From: Strongylocentrotus droebachiensis
Taxonomy: Eukaryota > Echinodermata > Echinoidea > Camarodonta > Strongylocentrotidae
Length of the DNA stretch: 64,000 nt
Direction of reading: 5' to 3'
Assembly: GCA_035222895.1 (NCBI GenBank)
Contig: JAVYIG010007517.1
Location: 1-64,000, forward strand
Shown: piece by piece, positions 46,301-60,400 of the stretch
How the letters are laid out: each line of letters starts with the position of its first letter
Position numbering within the stretch: position 1 is the first letter of the stretch
Made by a program: the position numbers and the translations under genes
The notes under the pieces: model-generated
What the model was told of the DNA's origin: nothing
The model's input: the letters and a program-made list of their open reading frames with translations, nothing else
The model's database searches: none

Positions 46301-49300
46301 CGCGGATATGGGGAAGGAATGCAAAAAAACATCTCCTCTTAAATTTAGATAGGCTATTTTAGACTAAGTTTCTAAATTCGGCGCGCTATTTTGGGGATCG
46401 TTTCTAAATTTAGTCTCGTGGCACCCCTCCTCCTAGACGCAGATGTATTAGTTTGTGTTTTATTTAAGAATAAGAAATTTGTTTACTCATTTTCGTCATT
46501 GTGAGGATTCATTTTAAAAGGGTACTTATCGTATCTCATCTCTCTGTAAACTATTTTGACTGAAATTTGTATTTTTCTTAATTTGATGATGACGTTAAAA
46601 CGGCAGTAGTGCATAACAGTTTGGACCCATGTATTTATGATTATGTTTCATTGCAATAATACGAGGAATGACAGAGAAGAAAATATATCATGGAAGACAT
46701 TTTGCTTCGTGTTAGTCATTATGTGCAAAGTATATAGGTTGGTGTAGGAAGAATTTCACGATTTTTAACGTTATTATTTTATATATTTCTTCCGACACCT
46801 TTTTCGTATGTCTAAACAATGGGGGAAGGGAATGGGGAATAAAGACAGTATAATACTTGTTTACATTATTACCCTACATCTTTGCTCTTGATTTCTTTTG
46901 TTATGTATTGTAGTGTTTTTTTTAACAATTTAGTAATTTGTTTATTGTTGTACATTGTATTTTGTATTGTATTATGTACTACAAGGCTTTCTTGCAAGGC
47001 GGTTTTTACGTTCTGAATAGAATACTCAGTAGAAAGAAGACAGAATAAATAAATAAATGTATAACAATCTGACAAAGACATACTATTCCAGGCATCATTG
47101 CTGTCATTAATGAAAAAGATAATACTAACGATAACATATGCTTACAAACAACAAATGGATGCGAATATCTATGAAAGGTTATGTACAATTATTCAAAAAA
47201 GAAGAAAACCTCTTTCATGCAGTAATTTTAGTGACCCGATATTATTTTGGTGTGGCGACATTTACGCCCGGATTGTTCTCCAGAGATTATGTAAAATTAA
47301 TGTAGAGTTGTAATGATGTTTTTAAAACTTGGTTTATGGTTAGGGATTGGGTTAGGTAGTGAACGAGGGAGGGTAGTGATAGTGGTAGTGGGAAGATAGA
47401 GGTAGTGGTAGTGTTGGTTTGAAGGTAGTGGTAGTCGTAGTGGGAAGATAGAGGTAGAAGTAGTGGTAGTGGTGGTAGTAGTAGTGTTGGTGGGAAAGGA
47501 GTGGTGGTGGTATAGTGTGAAGGTAGAGGTGGAGGTAGTGGTAGTAGTAGTGTTAGTGGGGAGGTAGTGGTAGTCGTAGTGGGAAGATAGAGGTAGAGGT
47601 AGTGGTAGTGGTAGTGGTAGTGGTGGTGGGAAGGTAGTGGTGGTGGTAGTGGGAAGGTAGAGGTAGTGGTAGTGGTAGGGTTGAAGTATAGGTTAGCGTA
47701 TTGGAACTTGAACTCGGATCAATTATCGCTGGAGCATAATTATGTCGTATAACCTTAATACTGTCTGGTCGAAAGTACATCATAAGATCTCTATGTAATT
47801 TGTAGTGATATATCCTTCTCAATTAAGGGAAAGCTCACGTATGCTACCATGGAGCGTTGCATTCTGGCCATTAGTTTGCATTGTCACAGAGCTACATTCC
47901 ACTCCTACTATTTTACAGCACAAGCAATTAGCACTAATTAAGATTCGGGAGAATGCATGCGCTCTGAGTTAATAGCATTAGATATTTATTGCCCATCTTG
48001 GTCTCTTGTAAAATAAAATCGATAAAGCCAGGCTTACAGCATTAGGGATTACATGGTATGGCTACTTATACCGGAGATTGACTTCTACGAGCTAAGTGAT
48101 CGGGTTCTGTTCACATCATGACCACTACGAAGTAAGTGGTCGGGTCCTGTTCACATCTCATGACTTCTACGATCGAAGCGTTGGAGTTGTGTTTACACCA
48201 TGGATGTATAATGATTTTTAGGGTTGAATGGGGTACGGGGGGGGGGGGTGGGGGTGGCTGGGGAGGGGCATCGCAAATGAATGTTCAAACAGTGGTACGG
48301 AAAAAGTACACTCACATTTGCCGACGGAAAATCGTGCAGGCAGAATGTCAAGTAGGCTCATGATGAGAAAATCTCAAAATATCCGTCTCGGGAAAGGAAC
48401 GGTTTGACCGTGCCCCCTCCCCCGTTCTATTTTAAATGTTAGCATTGGGATAATAATGTTTGCTACTGTATTAGGACAAATACTCAATGAAAATTAATAC
48501 CAGACGTCTATTATAGTGTAATAACTCCTTGGATTACCTAGGGTATAGGGGGTAGTTTTCAAGGAGTTGATTGTCCGAGGGTTAGTTGCATGTATACGGT
48601 GCTAAATTTTCAATAGGGGCAATTGTCCTAAAGCATGTACATGTAGGATGACAGCTATCCTATCTTGATGCACCACATTTAGCTTAGGCTACCTCAAGAA
48701 CATTACGCTGATATAAAGATGTAGGAGGTAAGATCGTAGTAAAGTGGAAAAGGAACAATTTCATTCATTAATATGAACACAGCCATGGGGGTTGAGATGA
48801 TATTAATTTGCTCGTTACGATTATGCAATAGGTCCCTTGATTAATGACACAGTCAATAGTCACCGAGAGTGCACTCCGGTGCAAGCTGTTTAATGTTGAC
48901 TGATAATCGATAGGAAAAGAGCCAGAGCTGAAAGCAAAAGAGAGGGACTTGCCGAGTCCGGGAATAATTCATCATGTGGAGGGGAATGAAAAGTATTTCT
49001 TTTCAGTACAGGTGAATTATTGTATTCCATGATTTATGAGTCGAATGTCTTATCTCTCAGGAGCCCTGCATGGTAGGCTTGTAGGACATATTTTTTTTGT
49101 TTAGGAGATAAATATGAAATCTTAATAGGTGCTCAATGATAATTTAGATTTGTCATCACTTTTAGGATTATTTGGAAAGAAAAATACCACACCTATTTCT
49201 GATGATCATGAAGTCCACTCTCACGGACATACCAAAGGTTCATACTGCCTTGTAGTAACGTTTTAAAACACTTTATTCATACTAACGCAAGCCTAACACG

Positions 49301-51994
49301 TATGGTTAAAAGGGATTTTATTCAGAAATAAATACTAAGAGAACGTAATGATACCTACCTTGCTCAGTATTTTTGATCATTCCATGTTTCCGTGCGTGAG
49401 ATAATAAAACGCAACTTCAAAATTTAACTCCGGCAGACGTAAAATATAAAATGTAATGTTATGATGACATGGGCATGCATGGCATTTTGGGGCAATTTCA
49501 TGGTAAAGCCCCAGTCCCATATAAAGCCGGACCAGCACGGACGAGCACGGACCACTCCGGACCATCCCGGACCATGGTCTGGGGTGATCCGGGATGGTCC
49601 GGGATGTTTTGTTAATAAAATCGCAACCGCCGACCGTCTCCCCGGACCCAACACGGTACCACTACGGACCGCCCCGGACCGTCCGGGCATAGCCCCGGCA
49701 GCAGTCCAGATCATTCCAGACCCAGCACGGAGCCGCCACGGACCACCCCGGTGCCAACACGGTGCCAACACGGATGACACCGGACCATCCCGGTGCCAAC
49801 ACGGATCATCCCGTGCTGGTCCAGGGTGATCCGTGTCGCCACCGTGCTGGGTCCGGGATCATCCGTAGGGGCGCCGGGGTGATCCGGGGTCAATAACTCA
49901 CTCCCGGACTGCCACGGATCAACACGGACCGCCCCGGCGCCACTACGGATGACCCCGGACCCAGCACGGTGGCTACACGGATCACCCCGGATCAAACTAT
50001 TGTCCCGGACCGTCCAGGACCACCCCGGCAGTTTTTGACCGTCAAAAACATCTGGGGTCGACTCCCGGACCGCCCAGGACCATCCAGGACCATCCAGGAC
50101 CACCCCGGTGCCAACACGGTGTCAACACGGACCGAATCCCGGATCACCCCGGATGGGGTCCGGGATGGTCCGGGACGGTCCGGGACGTATATGGGACTGT
50201 AGCTTAAAGGAAAACAAACTGCGTATAAATGATTGTAGTAACGCTCGCATATCGTAATAAAAAGAAGACAACGTCACAATCCTTTTTCTTTTCTGTTTTG
50301 TATTGAGCAAAAAACGTATTGTGACGTCATACCAATACATTACAACGCTTGAATATGATTAACACCGTTTGAGGGATAGTTTAGTTTTTTTTAAATAAAT
50401 TTAATAAGCGTGGAGAATCGGTAGGACTTTTAAAAAGAAATTTCCATCATCATCATCTATCACTTACCTCGGTGAGTTTCAACGAGACAATGAATATAAT
50501 TTCCGGGGGACAATGATGTTGGACAAGGGCAATTTTATTTGTATAATTAGCAGTTGATACATCTGATCTTTATCGTGGGAATTAGGCTTTAAAAAGCATA
50601 TATTCTAAAGCCTGTTTAATATTTCATCAGGGTAATAGCTCATGGACATCAGTAATGGCGGTAAAACCTTCCTGTTGATAAATGACCACTAACGGCGGTA
50701 ATATCGTTAATATCATCTCCCATGGGATGGTTCAAGGCGAGGTCGATTAGTCTATAGTGGACGAGGGGAAATGGTTCGCCATAAGCAGCGATTCATCACA
50801 GCATAGTACAATTTCGTATTTTAGACACAAATACACAAAGTATAAAACCCTGTGTTTAAGTCAGTTTACATTTTGAGTCCATTACGAGGCCCATTCAACG
50901 CCGGCCCCAACGTCGCGCTGTTGCGGTGAACGTTGCTTTACTTGCAACCACGCCCAATTTATAGACGGAACTGCTATCGATCAGATGGGGCACTGATGCG
51001 ATGTGGAGGAGGGAGTGGGCAGTGGACGTAGGTGGTATGAGGAGTGCCAGGGAACAAGGCTATCTAGTGAATAGAGGAAGTCATAACAAATCTTATTTTC
51101 AAGTTTCCATCCATATCTTCCTTCCTTCCTCTCTGCCCCTCCCCCTTTTCGCCAACCAATGGGGAGGTGGGGTTGCGTCGGGCAGAATGTGCCAACGGTG
51201 AATAGATGGATTGGAGATGAAAACGGACCATGAAAAGCCTGAAACTTGTAAAGAGACAAAATATTAGATTTTATTGATTGATTTAATTTGGGGACTAAAC
51301 CAAATTCGTAGTTAGGCAAAAGAATTACGAGAGCAAAATTGTGAATGATGAAACTACCGTAGGTAAAGCAAACAAAAATACTATCAGGGGTAGTAAAACA
51401 AAGTTGTAGAAAAGGAGAATGACAATTAAAAGCCAATGACCGATATTATTTTGATAAAAGCAGGAGATTATTCAAGTCAGAAATTAACATTCTCATCTAA
51501 GCAGCATGTTGGTTATAAGACTTCTTAATGACTTCACAAGTGCCCAACATGTAGATGTGTGCTGCCACGGGAATACACTGTACACCTCCGCAAAACTACT
51601 CCCTGCACGGCAAAGCGCAAAATGAAATTGGAAAATGATATTGGCCAACCTCGACGGGCCTCCAAAGTCAATGCGCCTGCATGCTGCAGAGTGAAGGCTC
51701 TATGCATGTTGATGTAAAAAAGGGGAGAACTAATTTACATTCATATCCCGTCGGTGCTTGCCAATCCCCTATATCCTGCATCAACTTTGCAATGCAGTTA
51801 CGGAAAGTCATGCATGGGGCCCCTGGTTAATATGCATGGGTAGTCATGAAAGCGTGATGAGGAGTATTTCATATTCTGCATTAATTATTATCCACGTTGT
51901 ACACGTTTAATCATGATGAGAATAAATTAATACGAAGGGGGTACTAAGGGTAGCAGCCGCAGCACCATTCTCATCAGTAGTGGAAGAAGTAGTA

Positions 51995-52039
<45 letters not shown>

Positions 52040-52436
52040 TAGTAGTCAGGCGCGTACGCAGGGGGGGGGGGGGGGGTTGGGGGTTAAACCCCTCCTTTGA
52101 TATTTTAATGTGTGTATTTTTGAGGAAAACCCCCCTAAACCCCCCCCCCTTTGATTAAAAAAAAAAAATTATACCCATGGCTGACCTATAAAGGTGACCT
52201 TACCCCCCCCCCCAACGAAGAAAAATGTCAAATTTTCAAATTTCGAGACCAAAAAAAAAAAATTAAAAAATGTCCTCTTACCCCCCCCCCCCCCCCCACC
52301 CCCCCCCCCCCCCCCCCCCCGCTTATTGAGCGGCTGGCTGAGTCGTTGCGAAATTTTTGCCCCGATTTCAAAATGTTAAAACCCCTCCCTTGAAAAAACC
52401 ATCCGTACGCCACTGGTAGTAGTAGAAGTAGTAGTT

Positions 52437-52476
<40 letters not shown>

Positions 52477-53025
52477 AAGTAGGAGTAGTAGTTGTTGTAG
52501 TTGTAGTAGTAGTAGTGTATAGTAACTTGTAAATTTAGTCATTTTATCAACTTTCTTCTCTTCACTAGGTATTTTATAAAATCATAATTTGAAACATGTA
52601 ACAAATATAATTTTTTAATTTAAAAACAACATATTTATAATCACACTTAGAAATTGTACCCCTTTGTATGGAGGAAATACATTATGTTATCGACTGATGA
52701 TAGATCTTGGCTATTGATTTTTTTTAAAGTCTGAAATCTGTGGTTTAATTTAATCTTAAGAATTTCTTCAACAAACACATTGATTTCTTTTTCTTTTTCC
52801 AAAGGAAATGCAATGTTCAATGACCGAATATAAATGATTGCAAATTGTTCTACATTGATATGAAGAACAAAAATCAATACAGGAAACCAACTTCCGTTTG
52901 AGATCTGATTTCTAGTTCACCTAACATCTAATTTATCTGCCTCCATCCTTCTCTTTTTTCTCTCCATTCTCCTTCCTCTATATCTTTCTCTATCCATATT
53001 TACCCCATCCCTCCCTCCAACCCCC

Positions 53026-53059
<34 letters not shown>

Positions 53060-53238
53060 TCATTAAAATTAATATTTCCTTTCTCTTTTCCTTTCTCACA
53101 ATCATTGTTTCATTTCTTGTTGGAGGAAATTAGCCTTCAGTGTGCCGCCACTAAAGGGGTGACCATTTTACTACGTTAATATAAACAATTATTACAGAAA
53201 AAAAAAATCTCTTTCACACCCTTCTCTCCCCCCCCCTC

Positions 53239-53278
<40 letters not shown>

Positions 53279-54444
53279 CCTCTCTCTCCCATCATTTCAC
53301 TCATACCATATACAGCAAGCAAACAATGTGCATGAAAATCGATAATTTGTTTAAATGATGTCTAACATTTTTATTCACTAAACTGTCATGACAGTTCACA
53401 TCTACTGTAGATCAATGTATATAACTTCAATCTATAAATGATCAAAATCATAAAAGCAGAAAATATTGCAATAATAAGATTATGTCTCATATGAAAGAAG
53501 TGTTTTTCATGTACAACAGACGGGCACTATACTTTATGAATACCGGTATTTCATCTGTGAAATATTTATTGGGTTAATTAACATTACGATTTAGATGGTT
53601 TGATTAAAAAAAGCAAAACTTGTCATTCGAAGGGCGAAATTAAAAGTTAATTCAGTCGTAGAACTGACAACAAAATAAAGCTCATTAATCGCGAGATTGC
53701 GCTTTAATTCCAGACCAGTTTTGTTCGGTTCGTGGGCAAAATTATGATTACGACCAGCACAAATAATCTTGCCTTAATGAGATTTCTGCGAGCTGTCGTG
53801 TACTCGGCGGGAATGAAAATTTATGGCGCGCAATTTACAGCAGTTTGTTGATGCTCCAGGCTCCTTGTAGGTTAAAATTGCAAAGTGGAGATATCGACAT
53901 AATTTGAATCGTCATTGATGGCCATTATCTGTCCATCGTATCAGCCTCTGGTCATTTATCTTATTTTCTTGGATCACGTGATGTAGGACGTGGCATTAAA
54001 ATGCTCTTACTCAATATAATTGCGCCGGGGCAATTTAACGTTAATTCTTTCAAGGCGGAGTCTGTCATTGTGAGTCTAGAGCTACTGGATGTGCTCACTT
54101 GAAGTTGGAGTTAGGGCTGGAACGGTTAAAACAATTTTACGACTATTTTTTACATAGAAATCCTATGAATTACGAATACACGAGGTGTTTCCGAGAGTCT
54201 CCTTTCATTTATATCACGTGATGGCGTCAGAGGCTCTTCAACTTTAAAATCATAGTCCTGAAACCAAATCATGTACGTGTAAATTATGCATGATTGATGA
54301 CTAGAATATTAAATCATGATAAAATATGACATGGATATTAAATAATTTTGTTTCATTACAAAATGTATACATGCATTGTTGAAATGTTCAGAGGGAGAGA
54401 GAGAGTGTGTGTGTATACGTGATAGGCAGAGTAAATAGGGGGAA

Positions 54445-54490
<46 letters not shown>

Positions 54491-57400
54491 GGGAGAGAAA
54501 GACAGACAGCCAGACAGACAGACACTCAAAGAGAGAGATTTTTTTAACGCGAAATATGTGTTTTGTGTAATCTAAACGGAACACCTCCCAATTGCAGTGA
54601 TGAATATGTCGTAATAATGCCGCCTCGAATAAGTACAAGTGCCATGATTGGGATGAAACTTGAAAGTTTGAAAGAACCACTTCATAACGCATTCTCCAGT
54701 CCGGGGCGCCATAACGCAGGTGACATAATGAGCTTTTGATTCGGATTTCCAATGCGAATTGGAGATCAGTTTCAAGTAGTAGCTCCGTGTATTCCTGAGA
54801 GGCAATACTGAAGCATTATACGGTTGTGCATGCATCTAGGCGAACGTTTCGTTTTCTCCGAAAGTATCGGCTAGCAAGTACATTATACGTAATTTATTAT
54901 CTGCCCGCTGAATGCCAGAAAGGCGTTAATGACTGTATCGCAAAATGACCAGAGATAACAGTCCTTGTGGCTCCCGGCAGACTATGCAAGACAGTGTCTA
55001 ATATTTGTCCCTGTGCCGAATCTTTTCGTCTCGCTCCATTTTTATTAGCCTCCATGCTTTTGTTTTCTTACTCAATTATTCTTCTTCCTCTGTTTCTGCC
55101 TGCCTGTCTGTCTGACAATCTCACACTTTATTTATCTCTCTCTCTCTCTCTTTCTCCCTCTCTTTCTTTTTCTCCCTCCCTCTCTCTACCCTCTCTCTTT
55201 CTCTGTCTCTCTATCATCCCCATCTCTCTTTCCCCTCTCTCTTTTTATCACTCCACAATGAGAGTTCTCGACTCTACTTCTTCTACCCCCTGCCAACTTC
55301 TTTCCAGTGTCTTGCTTTCTCCCTCGCCCATTCTCTCTTTCCTTCTCTGTCTCTCTATCATCCCCCTCTCTCTTTCTCTTTTCTCTTTTTGTCACTCTAC
55401 GATGGCAGTTCTCAATTCTACTTCTTTCTACCCCCTGCCAACCCCTTTCCAGTGTCTTGCTTTCTCCCTCGCCCATTCTCTCTCTCCTTCCGTCATGCTG
55501 TTTCTGTGATGTCTTATACATCGATCGGGTTGCTTGTCTCCAGATCCCAAGGCCTTTGATGAATGTTCATGTCACATCATGGCTGTTCCGCTCTCATTCT
55601 TTTTCTTCTTCTTCCCGTCACGTGACAATTCATTTTTCCAATGTTTTAACACTTCGATTGCTTACACAGATATCCGATGGTGATTCTACGACACATGCTT
55701 CGGCGACAATTGCTTCGTGTTCGTTTTCCTACGCTAAACGAATTCTCAGCTTCAACATTGAAACCATCACTTCCACACTGTAACCGTAACCATACCCATA
55801 ACACTAAACTTACATTAAAGATCAGTTGTGTCCTTAAGGCTTCAAGGCATTGTTGAACAATGTTGCCACTTTTTAAATCTGAGATGCATGGCTCTACTTG
55901 TTATCAGTGTCTGTGATAATGGTGTAATATTGAAGCCCTAAACAAATAGCGGCTTAAAAATGAGCATGATGTGCCTCAAAAAGGAAAAATCTGTGAGTGA
56001 CCGGTTTTACCATACTCATTTCCCCAATAGACTGTAGCGTGATGAAGTTTCGAATTCCAATCATAAATATCTTGATAAACAGACAGGCGAGCGGCTATTG
56101 CACCAATATCATGATTATTGCATATAATATGAAAATGCTTTATTTCAGTATGTGTTTATTTTTTATTTTTTATGGCAGTGTATCCATGGGAGCCTTAAAA
56201 CGCCTATCACTCACTAATGGTAAAGGTTTTAAAGCCATGACCTTCACGTTTTGAATGACATTTATTTTCTTTCTTAGGAATCATCTTTTATGTCATTTCC
56301 GTATCGGTGGTGGCATTTTCTACAGCAAGTCAGCAATGATACCAACATAACAAAACTGGATTAAAACAAAAGTAGGACCAATAAATGCGTCCGACCCATT
56401 TAGAAGTGATCTAATTTCTGTCCTGATATCTGTCTCGTCCGTTATCGGCGCCGTTCGTAAAAAGATTCTCCACTATTTACCACACAGGCAATGACTTTTT
56501 TTCTAAATGCCAATTGTGTCGTTGGTCTGTCTTTATGCCACATTAGTTTCATATTTAGCTTTGAACGAGCTTACCGAGTAATTGCCTACTTATCTGACGG
56601 AGACGAAATTCTAATTTGTAATCATTGGAAGTCATTACGTTCTGCTTAGAACGTTAAACAGTCTGTCGACATCTATTAAAATCAAGGTTGATGCACTTCT
56701 TTGTTTGTAGAAAAGTACATCGTTGTCTCTAGTGTTTTATTTCCGGGGTGTGTGTGGAATTCTTTGAAATTTTGCTTTTGCGTTGCAATATAATTGATGA
56801 GAAATGGCATTATAATATATTTCAATATGCTATTGAGAGCAGGAATCATTCAAGTTAACTTGGGTTATTCTGCATTATTTTTACCACTTACTTCAGTACT
56901 TAAACGGTAAAAGGGGCTTTATACAGAGCCCATGATTTATGGTCTGTAAATTTTAAATATTAAATTTGCGAAATGATACCTTGGTGTTCAATGTTAATTG
57001 AATCAAGAAAGAACTGGGGAAAGAATCGCTTTTGAGTTTGCTGAAAATATTAACGTATACGTACAGAATTCTGACTGGAGTAGGAATAAAAGTTCGTTTA
57101 ACTTATTCTATCTTTTTTCTGGATGAAAATCTATATTCATTAAGCAAGACAAGAGTTTAATTGACAAATGAAAAAGATTGATAGGCGAATGATTTAACAC
57201 ACCATTACAGAGATAAGGGAAGAGCTGGGTTATTCTATATTTGCATTACTATATTTGTTTCTTCTTGTAGTGACATAACAGTAAAGGGGACTTGATAGAA
57301 TATAAATGACTTGAATATTATGTCCCCTTCATTTCTTAATGAAATTCGGAAGATTCGAACGTAGGAATTACGCTTCAATGTTAGCTGAATGAGGAAAAAG

Positions 57401-60400
57401 ACAGACTAAATGTGGTAATGAGATTCTCACATCAATAGTGAATCGGGCAGGATCAGGAATTATTCCATTTCACTTGGGATATTCTATATTTGTATGACGT
57501 CATTTTTAGCGTTGATATACCGGTAAAGGACGTTTGACAATCTGCATACCTCTGTCTGGGCATTGATTGAATTCATCGGTGGTACAAGGGTAATTTGCAC
57601 TTTGATGCAGCTGCGTTTCCGCATTAGGGACTCATTCACGCCACGTTTGAAACCACAAAATAGTACATTAGTGCAGTAAGAAGAGTTGCACCTAGTGGCA
57701 CTCAGCTACAGTGTTGAAAAGGCAGAGGGAGCCGCGGGGAGGGGGGGGGGGGGGAGTAAGGAGCAATTTTAAAATGTATTCCTCACCCCCACTTACGTTT
57801 TTTCCCATTTGAACAATCCTGAGTTCTTATTTGCCCCCCTCCCTGGACGAGGCTGTAAATTCAACTTGCCCCCTAACCCCACAAGGTCGAAATTTATAGT
57901 TTGAATCTTCGATTTTACAGAAACTACTCTCAGATTTCCATTTGCTACCTGCTTTGCCCCCGCTACCTTCATTTTCGCCGAAAGCTTTGACAAAATCGCC
58001 GACAGCATTAAGGATATGGGAAACGGTGTCGACGGAAACATCCGTCTCCCCTATGGCGATGGCCCTATGACGATGGCCCAGTTGAAGTGGGGGAAAGGGT
58101 GGAATGGCAGAAGGGAATATTCTTTTGCCCTTGTAGGTTAGGTATTGCCCTTAAAAATTTAACAAAAATATGTAATCTTGACTCCAATTAGACCGGCAGG
58201 CAACGAAACCGAAGGCACACGAGGCCGGCGATGGCGGTCTGGATAACCCTTAAAAATGAAATTGCCACAAGCCAATGGGATTGGGTTGTCGCCCTCGTGA
58301 TGGGCCGTTTGTTTCCCGAAGCCATTGATAACTTTTCAGAAGGCTAACGAGACCGACATTGTTGGTCTTATGGGCAGTCGTAAGGCCACAACACGAGACA
58401 AACACAATGCGTTACGATTATGACACGGTACGAACACAACACGAAAAGATGACAATACGACATGTACACGACACGAGACGACAAATGCATGACACAGCGA
58501 CAACGCGACAACGCGATATGCCTAAGACCGCAACACGAGATGATAAGGAGACTACGACGTACACCCTTATCTTTATGATGTATATATGACCCTCTATATG
58601 GAAGGATTTTCCAATTCTAAGAATCATAATTTTGTACACCATTAATATTATCCCGACCAAAGACTTCGCTTTATGATCGGCACCCTTTATCAACAGGCGT
58701 TCGAAATGCTCTCTCAAAGAGTACCCCTCAATACCTTTCAAACTCCAGTCGACGGCGACATTCGAGAGAGTGTTTATCCAGGTAGAATCCTAGTCGCTAA
58801 TTCCCGCGCTTAGATGCTACCGCAGCCACACCTACAAGAACGACACATCGACTCGCATCCGATCGAACAGAAAAACCCATTACCCCGAATGGCTAAATTT
58901 CGTCTGTGATCGGTCGCTATGGCCTCGGTTGTGCGGTGCGACTCGGGTATTAGATGGATATTAGACAGTGTGTATCAATAGGGGCCCTATCGTGTGGGGT
59001 AGCGGTGTGAGGCAGAAAAGCAAGGGAATTTATGCCGTTTCTAAAGATCAGTATAATGCTTTATTGAAGCGGTTTGAATGATTGAATGAAGCATTAGCTA
59101 TCCATTAGAGTGAGGGAGAATGAAGGTGAACCGACAGGGATGGATGCTAGGCGACAATGAGATGATGGAAACCGAGAGAAATCTGTGTGAGAGTTTTTAC
59201 AAAATGGGGTTAAGGGAAAAGAAAAGACAGACGTTTTTTATGCTACAAGAGAGGAATAGTGAAGAGAAACATCTAGGCCTGACTGAAATGCTTTTACTTA
59301 TTACCCATGAAATTTCGGTGTAGTACGCTAGTTTTTGTTTGTTTAAAACAGAATGAAATTAAATGAAATTGAGATTACTACAATTGATTGTAATACACGA
59401 AAGCTGGATACATTTTTGTTTGTTACATTTTCGATGTACTGCATATTCGTTTGTTGAAAAAGCAATTTTTTGCCCTTTGAAATCCTTTTCTCAGTGTGCT
59501 TTCCAAATACTTTGAAAAACTGAGGGCAACTTGTCGGGCATTTTCAGAGGAGTGGCGTAGCGTAAACCCAGGAATTTAGGGGACACTAGTGACATAAGTG
59601 GGGGCGGGGGGGGGGGGGGGGCTCTTGGTCACACTTATTGGATGAAATGCGAGAGAGCAAGGTCCTTTGGTGACATGTGGGATAGGGATCGTACCGTCTT
59701 CTTTTCACGGTGATTTCTCTTTTCCCTTTCTTACCCTCCCTTCCTCCCCCCCCCCCCCCCCGTCATTCGATGTGGGCACGCATTCCCTTAATGCAACGCC
59801 AAACCTTCAGGGCGTGTTGGAGCAGAAGAAGCTGTGATGATGATCTCGGAGTAAGGCAGGATATCATACATGATTTATTGTGACCTTTCCTTGTAGTTGT
59901 CAAGAAAATCGGATAAAATGTCAGCCATCTTGTGACTCATAAACCGACGCATTAAAAACTAAAAATTGACAAATCGATTAGACGGAGGCGTCTGAATGAC
60001 GACGGTCCGTTCCTGACTTTGATGATCTTTTAAATTTTAATGATACCAAGGTCCTCCTCATCCTGGATAATCGATTGTCTTGATTCCTCCTCGTATATCT
60101 ACCTCCATAGCATGGTGTTTAGACATTATGCTTTAGCGATAGTTGCTCCGGGCCTTATTTTGTGAAAAGTATTTTGTTGGGGTCGCAATAATTATAGAAT
60201 CTTATTTAAGGTTGATGGTGAGTTTTTGGTCCAGGATTAAAGTTGCAAAAAAATAAGTTCAATATTTCTTCCTATGATTTTGTTGTTAAAATAACTGTTT
60301 TTTTCGAGACCTCTCTTCTGTAATCATCTATATCTATAAAGCATGCCCTCACCCCCCCCCCCCCAACAAAAAAAAAGGGGGGGGGGATAAAATTTGGCAT

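Noticed and set aside
47340-47690. CRISPR-like array
   Set aside because: Units are degenerate, directly adjoining and without spacers; this is a eukaryotic minisatellite.
49424-50202. Five open frames of 70-130 residues with Pro/Gly/Thr-rich repeats
   Set aside because: They derive from the short-period GC-rich units of the TIR element, occur on both strands, and contain no recognisable domain.
54967-55783. Pyrimidine-strand open frames of 158-180 residues
   Set aside because: Ser/Leu-rich products of TC repeats and of a 144-bp tandem duplication; no start context or splice support.
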